Assembly (NCBI GenBank): GCA_000469685.2
Contig: LS997564.1
Coordinates: 30,591,343-30,655,342 of the forward strand
Direction of reading: 5' to 3'
Length of the DNA stretch: 64,000 nt
Source of the DNA: Haemonchus contortus
Lineage: Eukaryota > Nematoda > Chromadorea > Rhabditida > Trichostrongylidae
The notes under the pieces were generated by a model, which was given only the letters and a program-made list of their open reading frames with translations, was not told the DNA's origin and ran no database searches. The position numbers were made by a program, and so were the translations under genes. Of the stretch, positions 21,457 through 36,400 are shown one piece after another (within the stretch, counting starts at the first letter, position 1; the number at the start of each line of letters is the position of its first letter).

Positions 21457-24400
21457 CTAGTCTATAAAGTAATTGGTTTTATGCCTAGGAATCGAAGTTA
21501 TCGCATTGTTTTTCAGACCAGAATTTGCTCGGAACCTAGGTCAGGTTCAGGCAAAACGAATGACCTCTGACGGGACTCAAATCCGTACTTGTGAGTTTTA
21601 TACACGGAAGGCACAATTACGAGTTCAGGTGCTGTCCGAAGCTGTTTTCCCCCAGAACCTGTGAGGGTTTTCGTAGAAATGAAAGCCGTACCTAGTACTT
21701 CGTGTAATATGAGGAGAGTTGTGAAGGTTCTGCGGCTCCGTGCCGCAGTTTGGCGTAGCGCGCGTTATGTAAGCCGTTGGTACCACCGAGATTGGACGGC
21801 GATCGGCCGCTCGTGTCGATGGTGGGACGGAGAGGGCTGGTGTACGCGGCCTGAATGGAAAGAGGGTTGGTATAGTAAACACATCGAAGACTAACTTTTG
21901 AGTAGGTTTTAGCACAGGATCAACAGACCCTTTTCTCATCGCCTCCGCTACTCTTCAGGTACTGACTGGGATAAGTAATTGAGCAAGAAAGTTGCTCAAA
22001 CTTGAACCCAACTGCACCTTGCAAAACACGGAACCCACCTTGATGGACGTGTTACCAGCTCCTTCTCCGCTGTATGCAAACCATGAGTTGAACATACGGT
22101 AGTAGTCGGGGGTGGATCCGGTGCCGGGTCTTTGCTGGTGTGGAGAACATTCTGGTGGATATTCGGAGTATGACTGGTATGGGGAGGTACCAACGCCGAC
22201 CGGGCTACCGTGGTAGGAATTTGAGCTGGAATGGCTATGCACTGCTTTAGTGAGAAGCTCAGTATCATCAAAAGTTCAGAAAATTTCTAAAACCATAAAA
22301 GGAATTTAACAAAAACTCCAAGACTCGGGTATGGATGGCTTCTGACCAAAGCGTCGTACCTGGGTATAGCATAGTGATAGGGCGGCGGTTGAGGGTGGGC
22401 GTAGACGACTCGGTGATGGAATGATGTGATTCCTGCTGGACTGACACCGCTGGCGGGGCCGACTTCTGCCGTCGGGTAACGATGCATTTGGTATCGGTCG
22501 ATGAGATCGTAGGACTCGTACTCGGGCACACTGGTAGACATTCCTCTCTGGAATCGTATTACAGCTATCCGATAAGCCCAAACATTTCCGGGGATGTTCT
22601 AAGGTGATGTAAAGCATTGGAAGTCCACACACAAGGACAAACTAATACAAAATACAAATTACTGACTAATATATTGCTCAGGCTCTAGCATTCGGATGAT
22701 AAGCATAAAGCAGCCTTTTGAATTTTAAAAATCTGTCTCAAATTTCAGTAAGTAAAGAATCCAGCACAGTTGTGAAGTTGAGTTCAGTCAGAGAATTAAA
22801 AATATTCTCTCAATGTATCTTTCTAACAAACACGGACGGCATGCATAATGAGCAGGATTGATAAAAGGGTACGACAGTGGGCAACAAAGGAAAAAGTGGC
22901 AGATTCTAAGAGTGCATATAGACCAAGCAGATTTGCCGAACTAAGACGCGTGCGGCCGCGACACGGCAAGGTCAACCGGTAGGAGACTGCCTTGGCTTGC
23001 TTTACCGCGTGCGGCCTACAGCAAAAGGCTTTTTTGAGCACATGATTCGGATCACAGTGTCAAGGCCGTGGAATAGAGTGTTCGTGTACCGCAAGTTTCC
23101 GTAGTTTCCCTGACCATACTCGGCGAACTGTCGAGGCTAACCGCCGCCGCCGATCCGCCGAGTATAGTTATAACCTCATAGAAAGTAGACCACGAGAAAC
23201 TACTCCCTCGACCACATGACTTCGCAGTCATGACCACGGACAAAACACTGTGAAACCAACTTCTGAAAGTGGGAGAAAGGCAAGGGTAGTGGAAATAAAC
23301 TATTCGGTGTCAGAGGCAAGCATACCTAGCCCTCAGGCAACAATAGAATCGTGAATTCGCAACGATCAGAGGTGGATCGGTAGGTGATGATGTGAACTGA
23401 AAGAGAATCACCGGCTCATGTAGTGGGAGACCGTGTTCGACACACACCTACACATATACACAGCATTCACAGTAAAACAAACCCAACCACGGGAAAAATC
23501 TCTGTAAAAGAAATTCTCCAAAGAAAAATGATCCCAGCATTCCTCCCAATTTTATCACATCATTGGTTACAGTAATGATGTCATAAAAATAGTTTAAAAA
23601 ATTGAAATTCCTAACATCATTATTGTAACCAACGATGAATAAGGTTACCACTACAAATAACATCAGCAAGACACACCAAACAACAAAACATGCTTTCTGG
23701 ATCTCCGTTCTCCAGGATAATGCAAACCTCAACCGAAGACCACAACAAAAACAACAAATCCAAAAATACGATTGAAAGCAAGATTTTAACCTGAGGAGAG
23801 GGACCGTAATTAGGGGAACCATAGATTCGCTGAGCTTCGCGACGTGCTGCACTGGGGGTCAATGAGTGCCCTCCACGATTCGCTTCGGCCTCCTTCTCTC
23901 GTAACCGCTCGTAATGCTCACGGATCCTAAAAATGGTAATTTAAGAAGAGGCACCAAGTTCTACAACCTAGAAAATCTGCCTGGAAGGTTGGAGAAGTGT
24001 CAAGAAGACTCAACAGAGATCTATGGGATATGTATCAGCCGCAATCGACGGGTCACCAAGTGCCAGCTCAACCTTTTCGTGTCACGACCCGCTTACTAGG
24101 CACGGGATCTTACCAACTAATAGCTATTTTCTCAAAAAAAAAAACCTTTTTCTAATATTTCTATTATTTGCCTAAAAGTAAATACTAAGTTGGGACCTTA
24201 AATTTATGGGATTTTGTAGGAGATGGATTTGATCCACGTGGAGACAGCCGGCCTAGCGGAGTCTGAATAAATCAGATGCTGAACCGAAGTGAATGAAGAA
24301 AATCAACTCAGACCTTCTCTTCTCTTCCTCTTCTCGTTGACGATGAGCTTCTTCCAATTTCGAATCGGTCTTTTGTGTCGCGGTATCATCACGACTTTTT

Positions 24401-27400
24401 CCACCGAGACCGAGGAAGGATTTCATGGCAGTCAAGCTTAAACAAGCAACAGTTTGACAACAAAATAACAATAAACAACAAGTTAACAACATATGGCACT
24501 GAACACCGCTTTGAATGGATCCATGCCTCTTCTAATTTCGTGATGTGAAGTAATTAAAATGCATGTAAAAAAAACTTCAAGGCCCTGATCGTGACATACC
24601 CGCCCAGGCTCTTCCTCCGTTGCTTATCCTTATCACGACTCGTCGAGCGAGGCTTCACAATCATCGGTGATCCAGGAGGATATGGGTGTGGTTGCCCACC
24701 TGAATCGTAAACTATTGAGCGAACTCGTTTCACCCAGAAACCAACTTTTTGACTGACCATAAGGAGTTTCATTGTAAAATTCGGTTGCCTGTCGAAAACT
24801 ATCAGATGTTAGCGCACCGCGATACTGCTGAAATTTATCACATACAATTACTCCTAAAAACGCTTTTATAAAAGTTCAATTTTAACTTATGTAGTATCGT
24901 ATTAGAGCCCTGAAGACTAGAATTCGTATTTATTAGTCTGAGTCCTAGGCAAATGATCCCTTCTTCAAAGGGACCCTTTAACAACAGCCATCTGTCTCTC
25001 AATAAAGCAATAAAGGATTTGCCGTTCCAGTGCTACGATCTACTCGGAACCAGTTAATTTGAACCAGACGGTAAGATAGAAACACTGAGTCATCGGTCAC
25101 CAATTCGTATGGAAGTCAAATGCGGGCGCATTTCAAGAATGAGTTGAACTAACGTCAAAAAACTTTGTTCTTTGAAGAATACGACCCATCAACCTAGTTT
25201 ATGTTTGCTACCGAACGAATAACTCATAATCAAAAGGGATGGGTGAGGGGTGCTCTGTCGTGATGCATCACTGGATAAAGTCTATAGGCGTCAACCGACT
25301 CGTCTGAGGGATACGCCCACGCATTCGACTTCCATTCAGAATCGCACTGGTGAATTGAAAGCGTATGTGGCTTATACAATGACTTGCGGTGACCAGCCGA
25401 TGTACAAGTCAGTGCTTTTATCCTTCCAGACAAGTGTGATACCAATTCACCGACCCCGGAGGGATGGAAGGCGTCGTTGGCCTATGCGAAATCTAATCCA
25501 AATCGAACCCTAACCATGGGTATGTGATAGTGCGCCTTTTGCCACTACACCATCCCCGTGGGGCATTATTTGTCATTATACACCCTCCATCCATCTAGAG
25601 TGAATTGAATGGAAGAAAGAAAAACACAATACCATTGCTGGATGCATCCTCAATGCTGCTCGACTGTCCTGATTGATACTTTCCACACTTAGTGAGCGAC
25701 GCTTCTCAGCATTTGTTGGCGCTTAAAATTAAATTCTATTTTCAATTTAAAAAGTAATGGGAGAACAATTTTAAAATTTTGAATTGGGTCATAGTGTATC
25801 AAGAGCACTATTGCTCGTGAGCACACCAAAAGTGCATTACAATCTGCTATGCAACTCTGATACATGGACTATTTATAGCAGACAATCGTCCATGTAAAAG
25901 GATAGATTCAGATCCTTTTTGTCAGTCGCTCGACATGGCAGCGGCAGCCACTTGCTAGTATAAACTGAACGCAAGCGATTTTTGAGGCATTTAGGAACCA
26001 AGGGAGAAGCGATGGTAAGAAATGCATGTGTGAAAAGCTGTGCAAACAAAACAACAACAACAAGCATACTTACCGACATTTTGTAAAGGTTGCGGTGTCA
26101 ATGGCTGACGGGGTGATGGTGCCACCGACATCTTCATAATCTTCGGTGGAGCAGGAGCACGAGGATGAACCGAATGACTTCGAGCACGAGCTGCCGCACG
26201 TTGCGATGCTGACCTACCGGTACTTTGTCCGTGGAATGAAAGTGACGTAGACATCGCAGTGAGTGGAGCTGTAAGCCGGCCAGAGGTGAGCGAAATACGA
26301 CGGCAAACAGGAAAGGATAGAAAAGCAACTGGATGAAGCTGATAGGTAAAAAGGTAAATTCAAAGCACATCACTCTGTGAATAAGCTTTTAAGCCAAGGA
26401 AATTCGCAAAGGATAAAAATGTGAGCATAGAAGTAGCTGTGAAAAAGCTTGCGATGGAACTCAACGGCGCAGCATACGAAGCTCAAAGAAAAACTTAAAT
26501 AATCAAAATTTCTATTTAGCCGAAGAGCAGAATTTCAGAAAAATTTGAAAAAAAATGAACTCTGCTGATACCCTTAGATCTTATTTCTATGCACGAGACT
26601 GGATATCATATGAATTCCTATGACTTACCACTTGTCTGACGTTGATGTTTGATATCCTGGAAAAGCTTGATGTGGTGTGGATCACTGGCAGCACCCATCC
26701 CACGCTTTTCACTCATACTCTTCCTTGACGGTGCTTCTCGACTGAACGGATCCGAGACGCTCGGTAGTTCAGACTCATCCAGCCTACTGAAACAATTATT
26801 ATGACTGATTAGGAAAACCATTTCATATTTTATGTGATCATGAAATTGAAATTAAGGAGTAGAAAAAATTGTAGAAAAGAAATAGGGTTCCACAGCCATT
26901 ACTGGCTTTCATCTTATGGGCCGCTACACCAAGTTCAAAAATTTTTTATGACCCTAGCTCGCCTATAGCTGCTTGTAAATGGACCATCCATTCACTGATC
27001 AGTGAGTGATTTTTGTTAGTTGTCTTGATGTGCGTCATTTCCCGGTTAGGAGCCTTGGGTCAAGTACAACTTCCCAATTTGTTCACACCCCATTGTTGAG
27101 CTACTTCCTCGACCGCTCCCTAACGGGGCCCATACTTTTTAGTCGACATTTTGACGATTTTTCGCAACTCGCTACTTTAGAAGACCTTTCTTTTTCGTGG
27201 CGGGACACCTGCTTAATTTACATCGATCGAGTCAACCCTTAATGGGCTTGTTGGTGTGCAACGTATTCACCACAGACCACGAATGCTACTAAAAAGTTGG
27301 TTAGATTCCACAACTCCCTACCAGAGACGTCGCAAATCCATTGTGGAGCTCCCAACGAACCTCTGACAGGCTTGTGACCACCCATACTAACCAGTTCCAT

Positions 27401-30400
27401 TAAAAAAGAAATTGAAATTTAGCATTTATATCCAGCCCGCTTACTTCACAAACAAGGACCATTAAAAATTTTGCTTCAAACCAACCTCCCATAATCAGCA
27501 TCCATCCCTTCAACCGGTGAGAGCTTGCCTTCAGATGAACTGGATTCTGCTACAGAAGCCCGAGCTGCAACTCCAGCTGCACTGCCTACAGAAGACTGCA
27601 ACGTGGTCTGAGCCGGTGCGTCCTTTGCTCGTTGAATGCGCAGCCTTCAAATGGAACGGATGAAGAGATAAGCCGAAAAATTCAAACCCATCCTGCACTT
27701 ACCGTACGTATTTGGCCGTAGGACCGATCGCCTTCAGTCGCCTCGAGACCGCTTCACTGGCTGTGGCATTCGTCTCGCCTTCTAGCCTTAGCTCTTCTAT
27801 TCCTACTATTCTATCATTTACTCGCAGACGGCCATCTTTATGAGCTGCACCGCCATGCAGAACCTAAAAACGAACACATCAGAATTCTCAGAAAAAACAG
27901 CCCTGGGCCAGAACTGGCATTGTCATGAATCATCTACTCGAATTTGAAGGCACAGTTCACGATAAAGATGGTTTCTGAGATTTCCCCCACAGGATTAATA
28001 TGAGGCCCCCGCGTATACCGTATCTGGCACTATTAGGTTGGAAAACGGCCTAACTAGGGAGTTATGAGGGCTCAAAAATTGACGCAAGGGCACCCTCGGA
28101 CGAGTTTCACCGGCACTGTAGAGGCTGCATCGATCACAAAGGAACCCAAGTAGGAAGTTCAAACCACTCGTCATACCCATAGCGACAGTGGAAGACAGTT
28201 CTGTACCGTTCTGGCTTGATGTAGTCAGTTCTTTGTGCAATTGCAATAACTGAAATCTCGTCCGAATACCCCTTCAATGTTATTTTCGTCATTGCTATCT
28301 CGCCCGACCTCTATTTTCCCTACTCTTGAAGGGCCATTTTTTCTCAAAATCGGCGAATTTTCTCGCTTTCTTCACTACCGATGAACTATTTCCAATCTAT
28401 ACTTCCGCTCTTCGAACAAAAACGGGTACCTCAAAATTATCGTGAACTGTGTCTTCAATAAAGTACTTCTACTAGTGAGCTCTACTGTTTCAATCTTCAT
28501 ACTAGAAGAGCAGGCAGAACGAAAAAAAAAACTGTTTCAATAAGAATTAAGATAAATCTTACATTTTTGATAAATATCCCACAGTCTTGCCTTGTCCCAT
28601 TAGTCCGAACGGTGACGCGAGCTTTCAGGCTCACTCCCAAACCGGCACTTCCCGTATCATTGAGGGGAATGATTAGCTCCAGTTCTTCCATCGACGAAGC
28701 CCTCTGGGGCAGGGTTGCTGATGTCGATGCCGTTGCCTAATTACACACATTTCTATATGAATAATTTAAAAATCTTGGAGATCATCGCGTTACCCACCTT
28801 GTCTTCACTTCCCCGTCTGGCCCCTGATCCCACAGGGGTCGGTGGGCGATTTTCCCGTTCACTTGAGTTACTCTTCTTTTCATCTTCTTCATCCACTACT
28901 CGCGATACCAGGAATGATATCGTATCTCCCACGGCGGCCTTTTTCAGCCGATCCACCACTTCAGCCTGAGTCAGGTCAGCCGTAGGTTCGCCATTCAACT
29001 GAAATTACAGAGCAATTAGTTTTTTCACTCGGAAATTTCAAAAAAGGGGTAACAAATCTTTCGGGCAGGTCGTTGGGTACAATAACAAATCCCTTCCCTG
29101 ACAATTAGTTCGAGAACTCATATCCGAAATGGGGCAAGGTCAAGAAAGGAGAGAATCTGTAGGGGAATGTAAACGTCAAGCTATTCGTGTCGAATATGGT
29201 ATTCAGAATTGCCGAAACTCCCCATAACTTCCAGAACATTTAAGAATCCAAGGGAATAGGCGTTTAGTGGGCCATAGAATGAATAAATCACCTCTAGCAG
29301 TCGATCACCAGCTCGTAGATGACCCAGAGCAACCCCATTCGGCTTCACTGTTCCTATATAGAACAGTCGTTCACCTTTAGCAGTCTCTCTTCCTGTTACA
29401 GTGAAGCCAAAACCAGCTGGCGCTAAAATGAACGATGTGTTGATGAAGAGTGACATGTTTATACAATCACTATCAATTATCAGTTATCATTACAGTTTTA
29501 TGATAAAAATTAATTGTTAATTAGCCAAAAAACATTTTATCATAGCTATAAATACATTATATCAAGTGTATGCATAAATATGTGGTATATTCGACCGTAC
29601 TTCCTGCTCTGACGACCTCGAGACTTGGACTCTACGAAAGCAGGGTGAACATGCTGTCAGCTTCACTCAACGCGCTTTGGGAAAGACGATGCTCGGTTTT
29701 TCCCTATACACGGAAGTGCAAAAGGGAATCCGGAGTTCCGAGCTCCGTCAACGAACGGAATTCAGGGATGCCGTTCCTTACACCAAAAAATCGAAGATCA
29801 GGTGGACCGGGCAAGTCATGCGATATTGTGATGACCGTTGGACCAGGGCGTAACTGACTGGATCCCTCGGAAGCCGAGGATGGCCGCCAGTGCAATGATT
29901 AAACTTCTTCATGAAAGCTCCGAACCGAAGGAATGCTGAGCCTTGTGTCTCTGGAGCGAAGACACCACTCTGGCTCAGGACAGGGACGACTGGAAACGTT
30001 ACTAGGGCCCGCTCGAGGGAAACGATGATTAACGGGGCGACAGGTGATAGCGATCTAGGGAATAGGGGACATAACAATTGGAATAAGGGAAGTAAGCTGC
30101 TTGGGTAGGCAAACCTGATTTCTATATTTCTTATAAGCCTTGTCATGAGAAAGTGACTATATTTTGAGAAAAAGCGCTGTTGTTCGGAAAGCACAGTTCG
30201 AATTCGAGCCCTTCCGAAGGCCGAGTTTTGCCCACAGTTCCTGTCCACACAATTTCCCACACAGCCATTCCTGTGAGGCCCAATCACATCTATTCATGAC
30301 GTCGATAAACAGTTATCAAAGTGCAACAGCCATTGAATTTCATGAAGCCATTAATCAAATTTACATCAACATAAGAAACAGCAAAGGGAAAACTGCTGAG

Positions 30401-33400
30401 TCAACGTAACCATCGTTGCCGTGGAGGGGACAACAAATTTGCTTTTTTTTTTTCAGGAAAATAAAAATGTTGAAGCGAAACAGGGAGAACCCTACAAGGG
30501 CAAAGAGTTGAATATTACAAGGGTTAACGTTCGTCAGTATCTCCCGGAGTTCACCTTGTTTCTGCGGAGCTTAAGGACAACTATCTCAACAGGGTATGAC
30601 TCTGTCTTACGAAGGCAGAATTCGATCTTGTTATCTTTCAAGCGATATCGGTAATTTCTCATTCCCCCCCCCCCCCTCACACCAAAACACTCATCAAAAA
30701 AGAATAAGATGGTAAGGTAGGAACAGAATTTTTCTTTTTATGAGGTATACGTTCGGGCTCATTTCATCATGAAAAAAAAGGATAAAAAAGAAAGATAGAA
30801 AAAATCAAATCAAGAACTACTAACTTTTCTTCAATTCGACCACTTTTGTATGACCTATATGGACAGTGTTCGCTTGTTGAAGTGCTGACAAGATCGGTCG
30901 ATTCTGTAGGGAGGACGTCCCGGGCTGACTTCTCAAGAAGGGGTCGCTTGCAAACGAGGAAAGGGGTCGAGCGACTGTCAACGATGGCTCAGCATGCGAT
31001 TGTAGCTCGCTTAGGTAGGCTCTGGCACGGACTATCGACATCTGAAAGGCCAATGAATACCAAGTACGTGAAATTCTTTGAAAAAATCGATCACCGTACC
31101 TGATAGACAGGTCGATAATCGATTTCGACAATATTGTCGCCGACGGCTAATCGTCCATCCATCCCAACTCGACCATCAGGTTCAATCCGCAAGATCTGGA
31201 CAGCAGATAGACGTCCACTTGTGGACGCTGGATCATCGTGAACACCCGTCACCTAAAGGATCAATACTTAGAGTGGAAACAACTATTTCGTTACCAACAT
31301 GCCCACCTCTATTCCTAAGGGAACTAAATCGTCATTTGGGAAGACGATTACTGTATTTTCCGGATCTAGGGCTTGTTTTAGATAGGCTCGTTGTCGGCTT
31401 TTCTGAGTTGCCATAGGCGACGCATGACTCGCTTCACGAGCATCTTCCAGCCGCTCCTTAACAAACAGAATCATCACTCGATGTTTACGAAGCCTCTCTG
31501 CAAACATAAAAGCATCAAAGGCCATTACGGAGCTCCCAACCAAGAAAGGAAGGGAATTACCCAACTCACCCAGTGGGTTTGCGTAAAGGTAAGAAGTAAA
31601 TCGTTCTAATAAAAAAACTCAAAATTTTGTATAAATCTTCTAACGACTAATGAAATTCTCAGCGATTTTTCCCAACACGGATATCTCTAACCCCTTCTCA
31701 AGCGTAATATATACTTCACGGAACCAAGACAAGGATTTCGGCCACTATCACCTCATGGCTTCATCTCAGGTCGGGCCCACCCAACAGAACACTCTGATAC
31801 ATCATTCTTTTTTATTTAGTCTGCCATTGACTACAAAAAACTGACTTCAAGGAACGGATCGAAGAACAGTCAGTGAAGCGAAGGCGAACAAATTTGAAAA
31901 CTCTTCAGATGGCTCAAGTTTTCAATGAAGAGAAAGAGGAGAGAAGAGAGACTTGAATGATAGTATCACATTCGAGACATTGGAAAAGGACTCATTGCTG
32001 ACTAATGGAAGAAAGCTCTGAGGAGGACAATATGCTTCCATGACTGCTTATGTCCAGTGCGCTCTAAAGACGCGATACAATACCGAAAAAGCAAATTAAA
32101 TAAAAAGGAAAAAATAATTCCACGAAACCTAAGCAAAATGGAGGGGGGGGGGGGGGAAAGCGAAGCAAGCCTCGAAAATCCTTTCTTTTATGAAACTACA
32201 GTACAGTCTGTTAGAAAGAACATAAGAAAAATAGGTTATTCGAACCTTAATGAAATGGAGGAAAAAGAGAACTTGCTGTAATACGAAAAAAAGAAAAATT
32301 ATGCATGTGGGCGTGGTCGTTAATGTATGGGACCACACGTCCTTTGAAAAAAGCAAAAGCAAAAAAAGTAAGAAGAAGTAAGAAGTGGTACCCAAAAAAT
32401 TGCCACACTCGAGAAAAAAAGGAAAAACGATTTATCGGGCTTATGGTCCTCTACGCGGAGTGCATGAGAATTAGAAAATAAATGACAGAGAGCAGAGTTT
32501 TTGAAAGAGAAAGCTCTCAAGTATAAACTCGCAGAATCCTACCTCATTTCAACTCGACGTTTGCTCAAATCAGACTTTACAGTCCCAATTTAGCCCCCCC
32601 CCCCTTTCCCCTCGGTACCCACCTATTCTCTCAACAGCTCAATACCCATACAATCCCTGATTCTAACCCTGATTCGAATAGAATTCTACGGCATTTGGCC
32701 CCTCAAGAGCCAAAGCCTTTCAAAGTTCACCAGGTTCTTCGAAATAATTCTACTTCTCCCTTCTCCGAAGTAAGGACACTCCACTCTGACACCAATTGTT
32801 TCACAGCCTATCGGGAGTGAGAGTAAAGACTAGGGGGTGAAGATCAATCGAAGATTGAAAGGACAGATTTAACGACATACCTTCGCATCAAAGAAGCTAT
32901 CCGTCAAACGTGATTTCCTCGCCGATCCACGAGTTAATCGCGTGTCCTTCTCACCCGATGACGCCAGTCTCTTTTCGACTTCTGTAAAAACTATTGTATC
33001 ATTAAGTTGCTGAAGAACCTGCAAAAGAAAGAAGTTTTACGCTGCACTGGATGGCCTTGTCGTTTATTCATGAAACGCGACTGTAAAGTTTAACAACAAG
33101 AGAAAAAGAAAGAAAAACGTAGCAAAATACAACTGAGCGGCAGGAAACTCAGAAAAAACTGGTCTGAATTATGGTGCAGGCATAAATGTGCATGACATGC
33201 TGACAATGACGGCTCATTGAAAAAAGGAAGAAAATTTTGAAAAAGAAAAAAACAGGGCCCACGGTAGGTGGGCCGCCCACACAAGGCTAAACTAATAGGG
33301 AGAGAGTAAGGTGCGAAAAGGTGGATATAACGAACCAGGACTCAGAGTTACACGATGTCGTGACGGTGTCGAGCCGTCGGAACGCAGAGATGAACGGACT

Positions 33401-36400
33401 GGTTGAGCGGCAAGCCGTTCCTTGTCGCTACCACTGCCGCCACTGCCACTACCGACCACTGCGAATGTGGTCGTGTTGTCCGCCGACGACGCGTTACGAT
33501 GACTGTCCGTCATCGATGACGAAACACGCAAACCGTTGCCTAGAATTCCAAAGAAACACTTGCACATACACCTAGTTGCATTCTCATCATACACTATCAT
33601 CTTCAACCTCACTCATACATACTACAATGAAGTATCACAAAAAATCATCACTAATTATCAAAATAAACTCATGAACTACAACAACTCAGAGGAATGGAAA
33701 TTGTAGAAAAAGGTGCGGAGAGATAATAAGTTAATCAGCAACAGTGAAACACTCCGAGATACGCCACGCCTTCGAATTTGGTTTGATTTTGGAGAAAAGT
33801 GCTGACTCGGCATCTTTGCCATATTGCCCTAGCTATTTGTCATGGATATTTTTATCCTCCTACCTAGGTCAATAGCGAAAAGATAGGTTTTTTGCTGACC
33901 GCCTAGCATAACGAAATATGTTCTACAGAGGTGTCAACTAACACTACCTCCAACCGAGCTAAATTAACTGCCTTCCGAGCAGCGAAAACTACTTTCACAA
34001 ACCAGCATGGTCATCTACATAGACAGAGGACCAGGAAGACAAAAAAACGTGTCGAGGTCGACGTGTCTGATTTGGAATTCATGAAGACTGTATGAATTTC
34101 TCAGAAGTATAATACAGTGTGCCTGGCAACTGTCGAGAAGCTAGAAATCACCCTACACTGGTGTTCAAAAATCAAAAAATCGTCAGTTGGTTTGTAAGTA
34201 TGAATGCATTTGGATGTTCTATGATTTCTAAAGAACTCGAGTGTGAAGGGCACTTCAAAAACTCAAGATAGGAAGGGCGAACTTGATAGATCAACAATTA
34301 AAATACTTCCCTTCTCAGTGAGCAGAGATTCCTTTCCTTTTGTAGGAATAGCAGTTAGGATTACTAGTAAGACAAGTATTAGGAAGTAATGGTACAAAGT
34401 AAAACTCAAAGGGTAAGTAGTGGTGGGTAAACAAAAACAAGAACTAGGAGAGGTTCAAGTGTTTGCGAAAATGAGCAACGCGTCAATGAGCGAAACAGTG
34501 AAAGTAGAAGGGGAGGTGTGAAATATACTCAACAGAAGGGGTCCTTCAATTGTGGCAGCGTATTAGGTAATATTAGACGAGAAACGCATGTGCAAAGGTG
34601 CGAAAACTCGTCCAAAGCGGGGTGGGGAGAAAACAAGGACCAAAGCTGTCATGGAAATGAGAATCCAGAGAAGAAGGCTGTTTAGGAAAAGAGCAAACCA
34701 CTGCTGAATTAAATTCTCAGCCTTCAAGAAAAGTGATCCCGAAAGAGAAAAAAGTGAACGAATTAGAAAAAAAACAAAAAAACTCAAAAGAAACAGGGCG
34801 TGTCGAAGATTTCACGAGATATAGGGATGGCGCAGACGGGCAGTGCATCATGATGTGTGAACGATTTTCAATGATTGAATCACTGCGAACGCATGGAGAT
34901 CGGATTGATCATGCGCAATTTTCCATCTGATTCAGCGTTTGCACGACCATGTGACTGACGTGCAGTCTTCCGTCTGGGAACTCAGCGAGTGACTCCTTTA
35001 GACTTGACTCTTGTAATCTAAGAATAATGCAGACGGAATCACTACGATCGATTGGATTTTTGGGTAGCGCAAGTTTATTCACCTAAAAGCCACGTACATC
35101 CCAGGAAACACTAGAATCCTAATTTAATATGCTGAGGTTACAACAAGGAAGAAGCTGAGGACTATCTGAGAGGCTACATGTTCCAAAGATCGGCAGAGGT
35201 GCGAAGCAATCCTCCTCTATACCGTGAATCAGGCACTTGAAAAAGAGATTGATCGTGACTAGGCGCGACCTCACTCTGGTCGGGAAGCAGCGCCGCTAAC
35301 AAATTGCCTCCATGTGGGATTCGGGACCCTGCTCTTGCCACAAAACATTAAACTCCAATTTTATCCCAAAGAAGATTTCCCATGGATCATAATCCGTAAT
35401 CCCATATCGCAGTAGCATCCGTAATCCCACATCGCAGTAGCTCGAAATTCTGTAAGATGGGCGTCTAATCCATATCCCCTTTCTCTAGTAGACCATTACT
35501 GTTCCAACCTAAAGCTTTAGTGGGAGGTAGTTGTCAGATTACCATAACAACCCACCGGGGGTTTACCCAAGCCCACCCTTATGCAGAGATTCGAAAAGGG
35601 AAGTTAGGTGGGGCTATCCCAAAACCATATGCCTAATCCAGATGGCCAATCCCCAACAATAACGTATCACCGCTCCCGAAAGGACCATTCAAAAGTAACG
35701 CTCGGCTCCCATCTGGTGTATGACGACCACCTGAAGAGTGCCCCCTGTCTCGAAAAGGAACCTCGGCCTAGAGCAAAAAAATGACACCCATAAAACGTTC
35801 GAAATTCCTCGAACACTCACAAAAAATAAAATGGCGAAGAAATCAAAAAATAAATCGTAAAAATCAAAAACCAGGAATAGACGGTTAAACTCACTGGGCG
35901 GATTTTCCAGACTAACAATTTCCACGACACTATCACGAACCCGTCCTACCACAGGACCCCGTGGTGTCGTCACCGCGCAACCGTCCGCTGCGTCGCTGCC
36001 GTTTGGCGATTGCTCGTCGTAAATGGCGAGAATCTGACGAGAAAAGAAGCATCGTTATGTCGTAATCAGAGAAGGCTGTATCATATTTTGATTTGTCACA
36101 TCAATCAATAATCTTCAAATGTCCATTTCAGGTTCCCATATCTCCTACTTAGGTAAAAACGACTTGTACTATTGATTCCAAGGCTTCTAAATGCAGAGAA
36201 CGAAAAAAAAAAATCCTCCAAAAACTGAAAAAAAAAATGCAAAAAGCAGGTGAGACCAGCTGGTCCACCCATGGGACTGGACCTTAGCCCTACAGTATCC
36301 TACAGTATGAAAAGAAAAATGATTTGAAAACTCGAAAAATCAGAAAAAAAAATCCCCCAGAAGTCATCCACAGCAGCAAAGAAAACGCTGTCGCGGAATC

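Larger units (their letters stand above)
24700..26073. other. par-3 intron 15 with SINE insertions
   Basis: It holds a near-complete inverted SINE (25255-25570) and a 5'-truncated direct one (25075-25160). Open frames around 24700-24787 may include an alternative exon start (see findings). Otherwise it is AT-rich intron. Confidence 0.6.

Noticed and set aside
23052..23243. Extra par-3 exon between exons 18 and 19
   Set aside because: A phase-0 reading after CTCGACAG looks protein-like, but exon 18 joins exon 19 directly in phase and in the order of C. elegans PAR-3, and no good donor follows.
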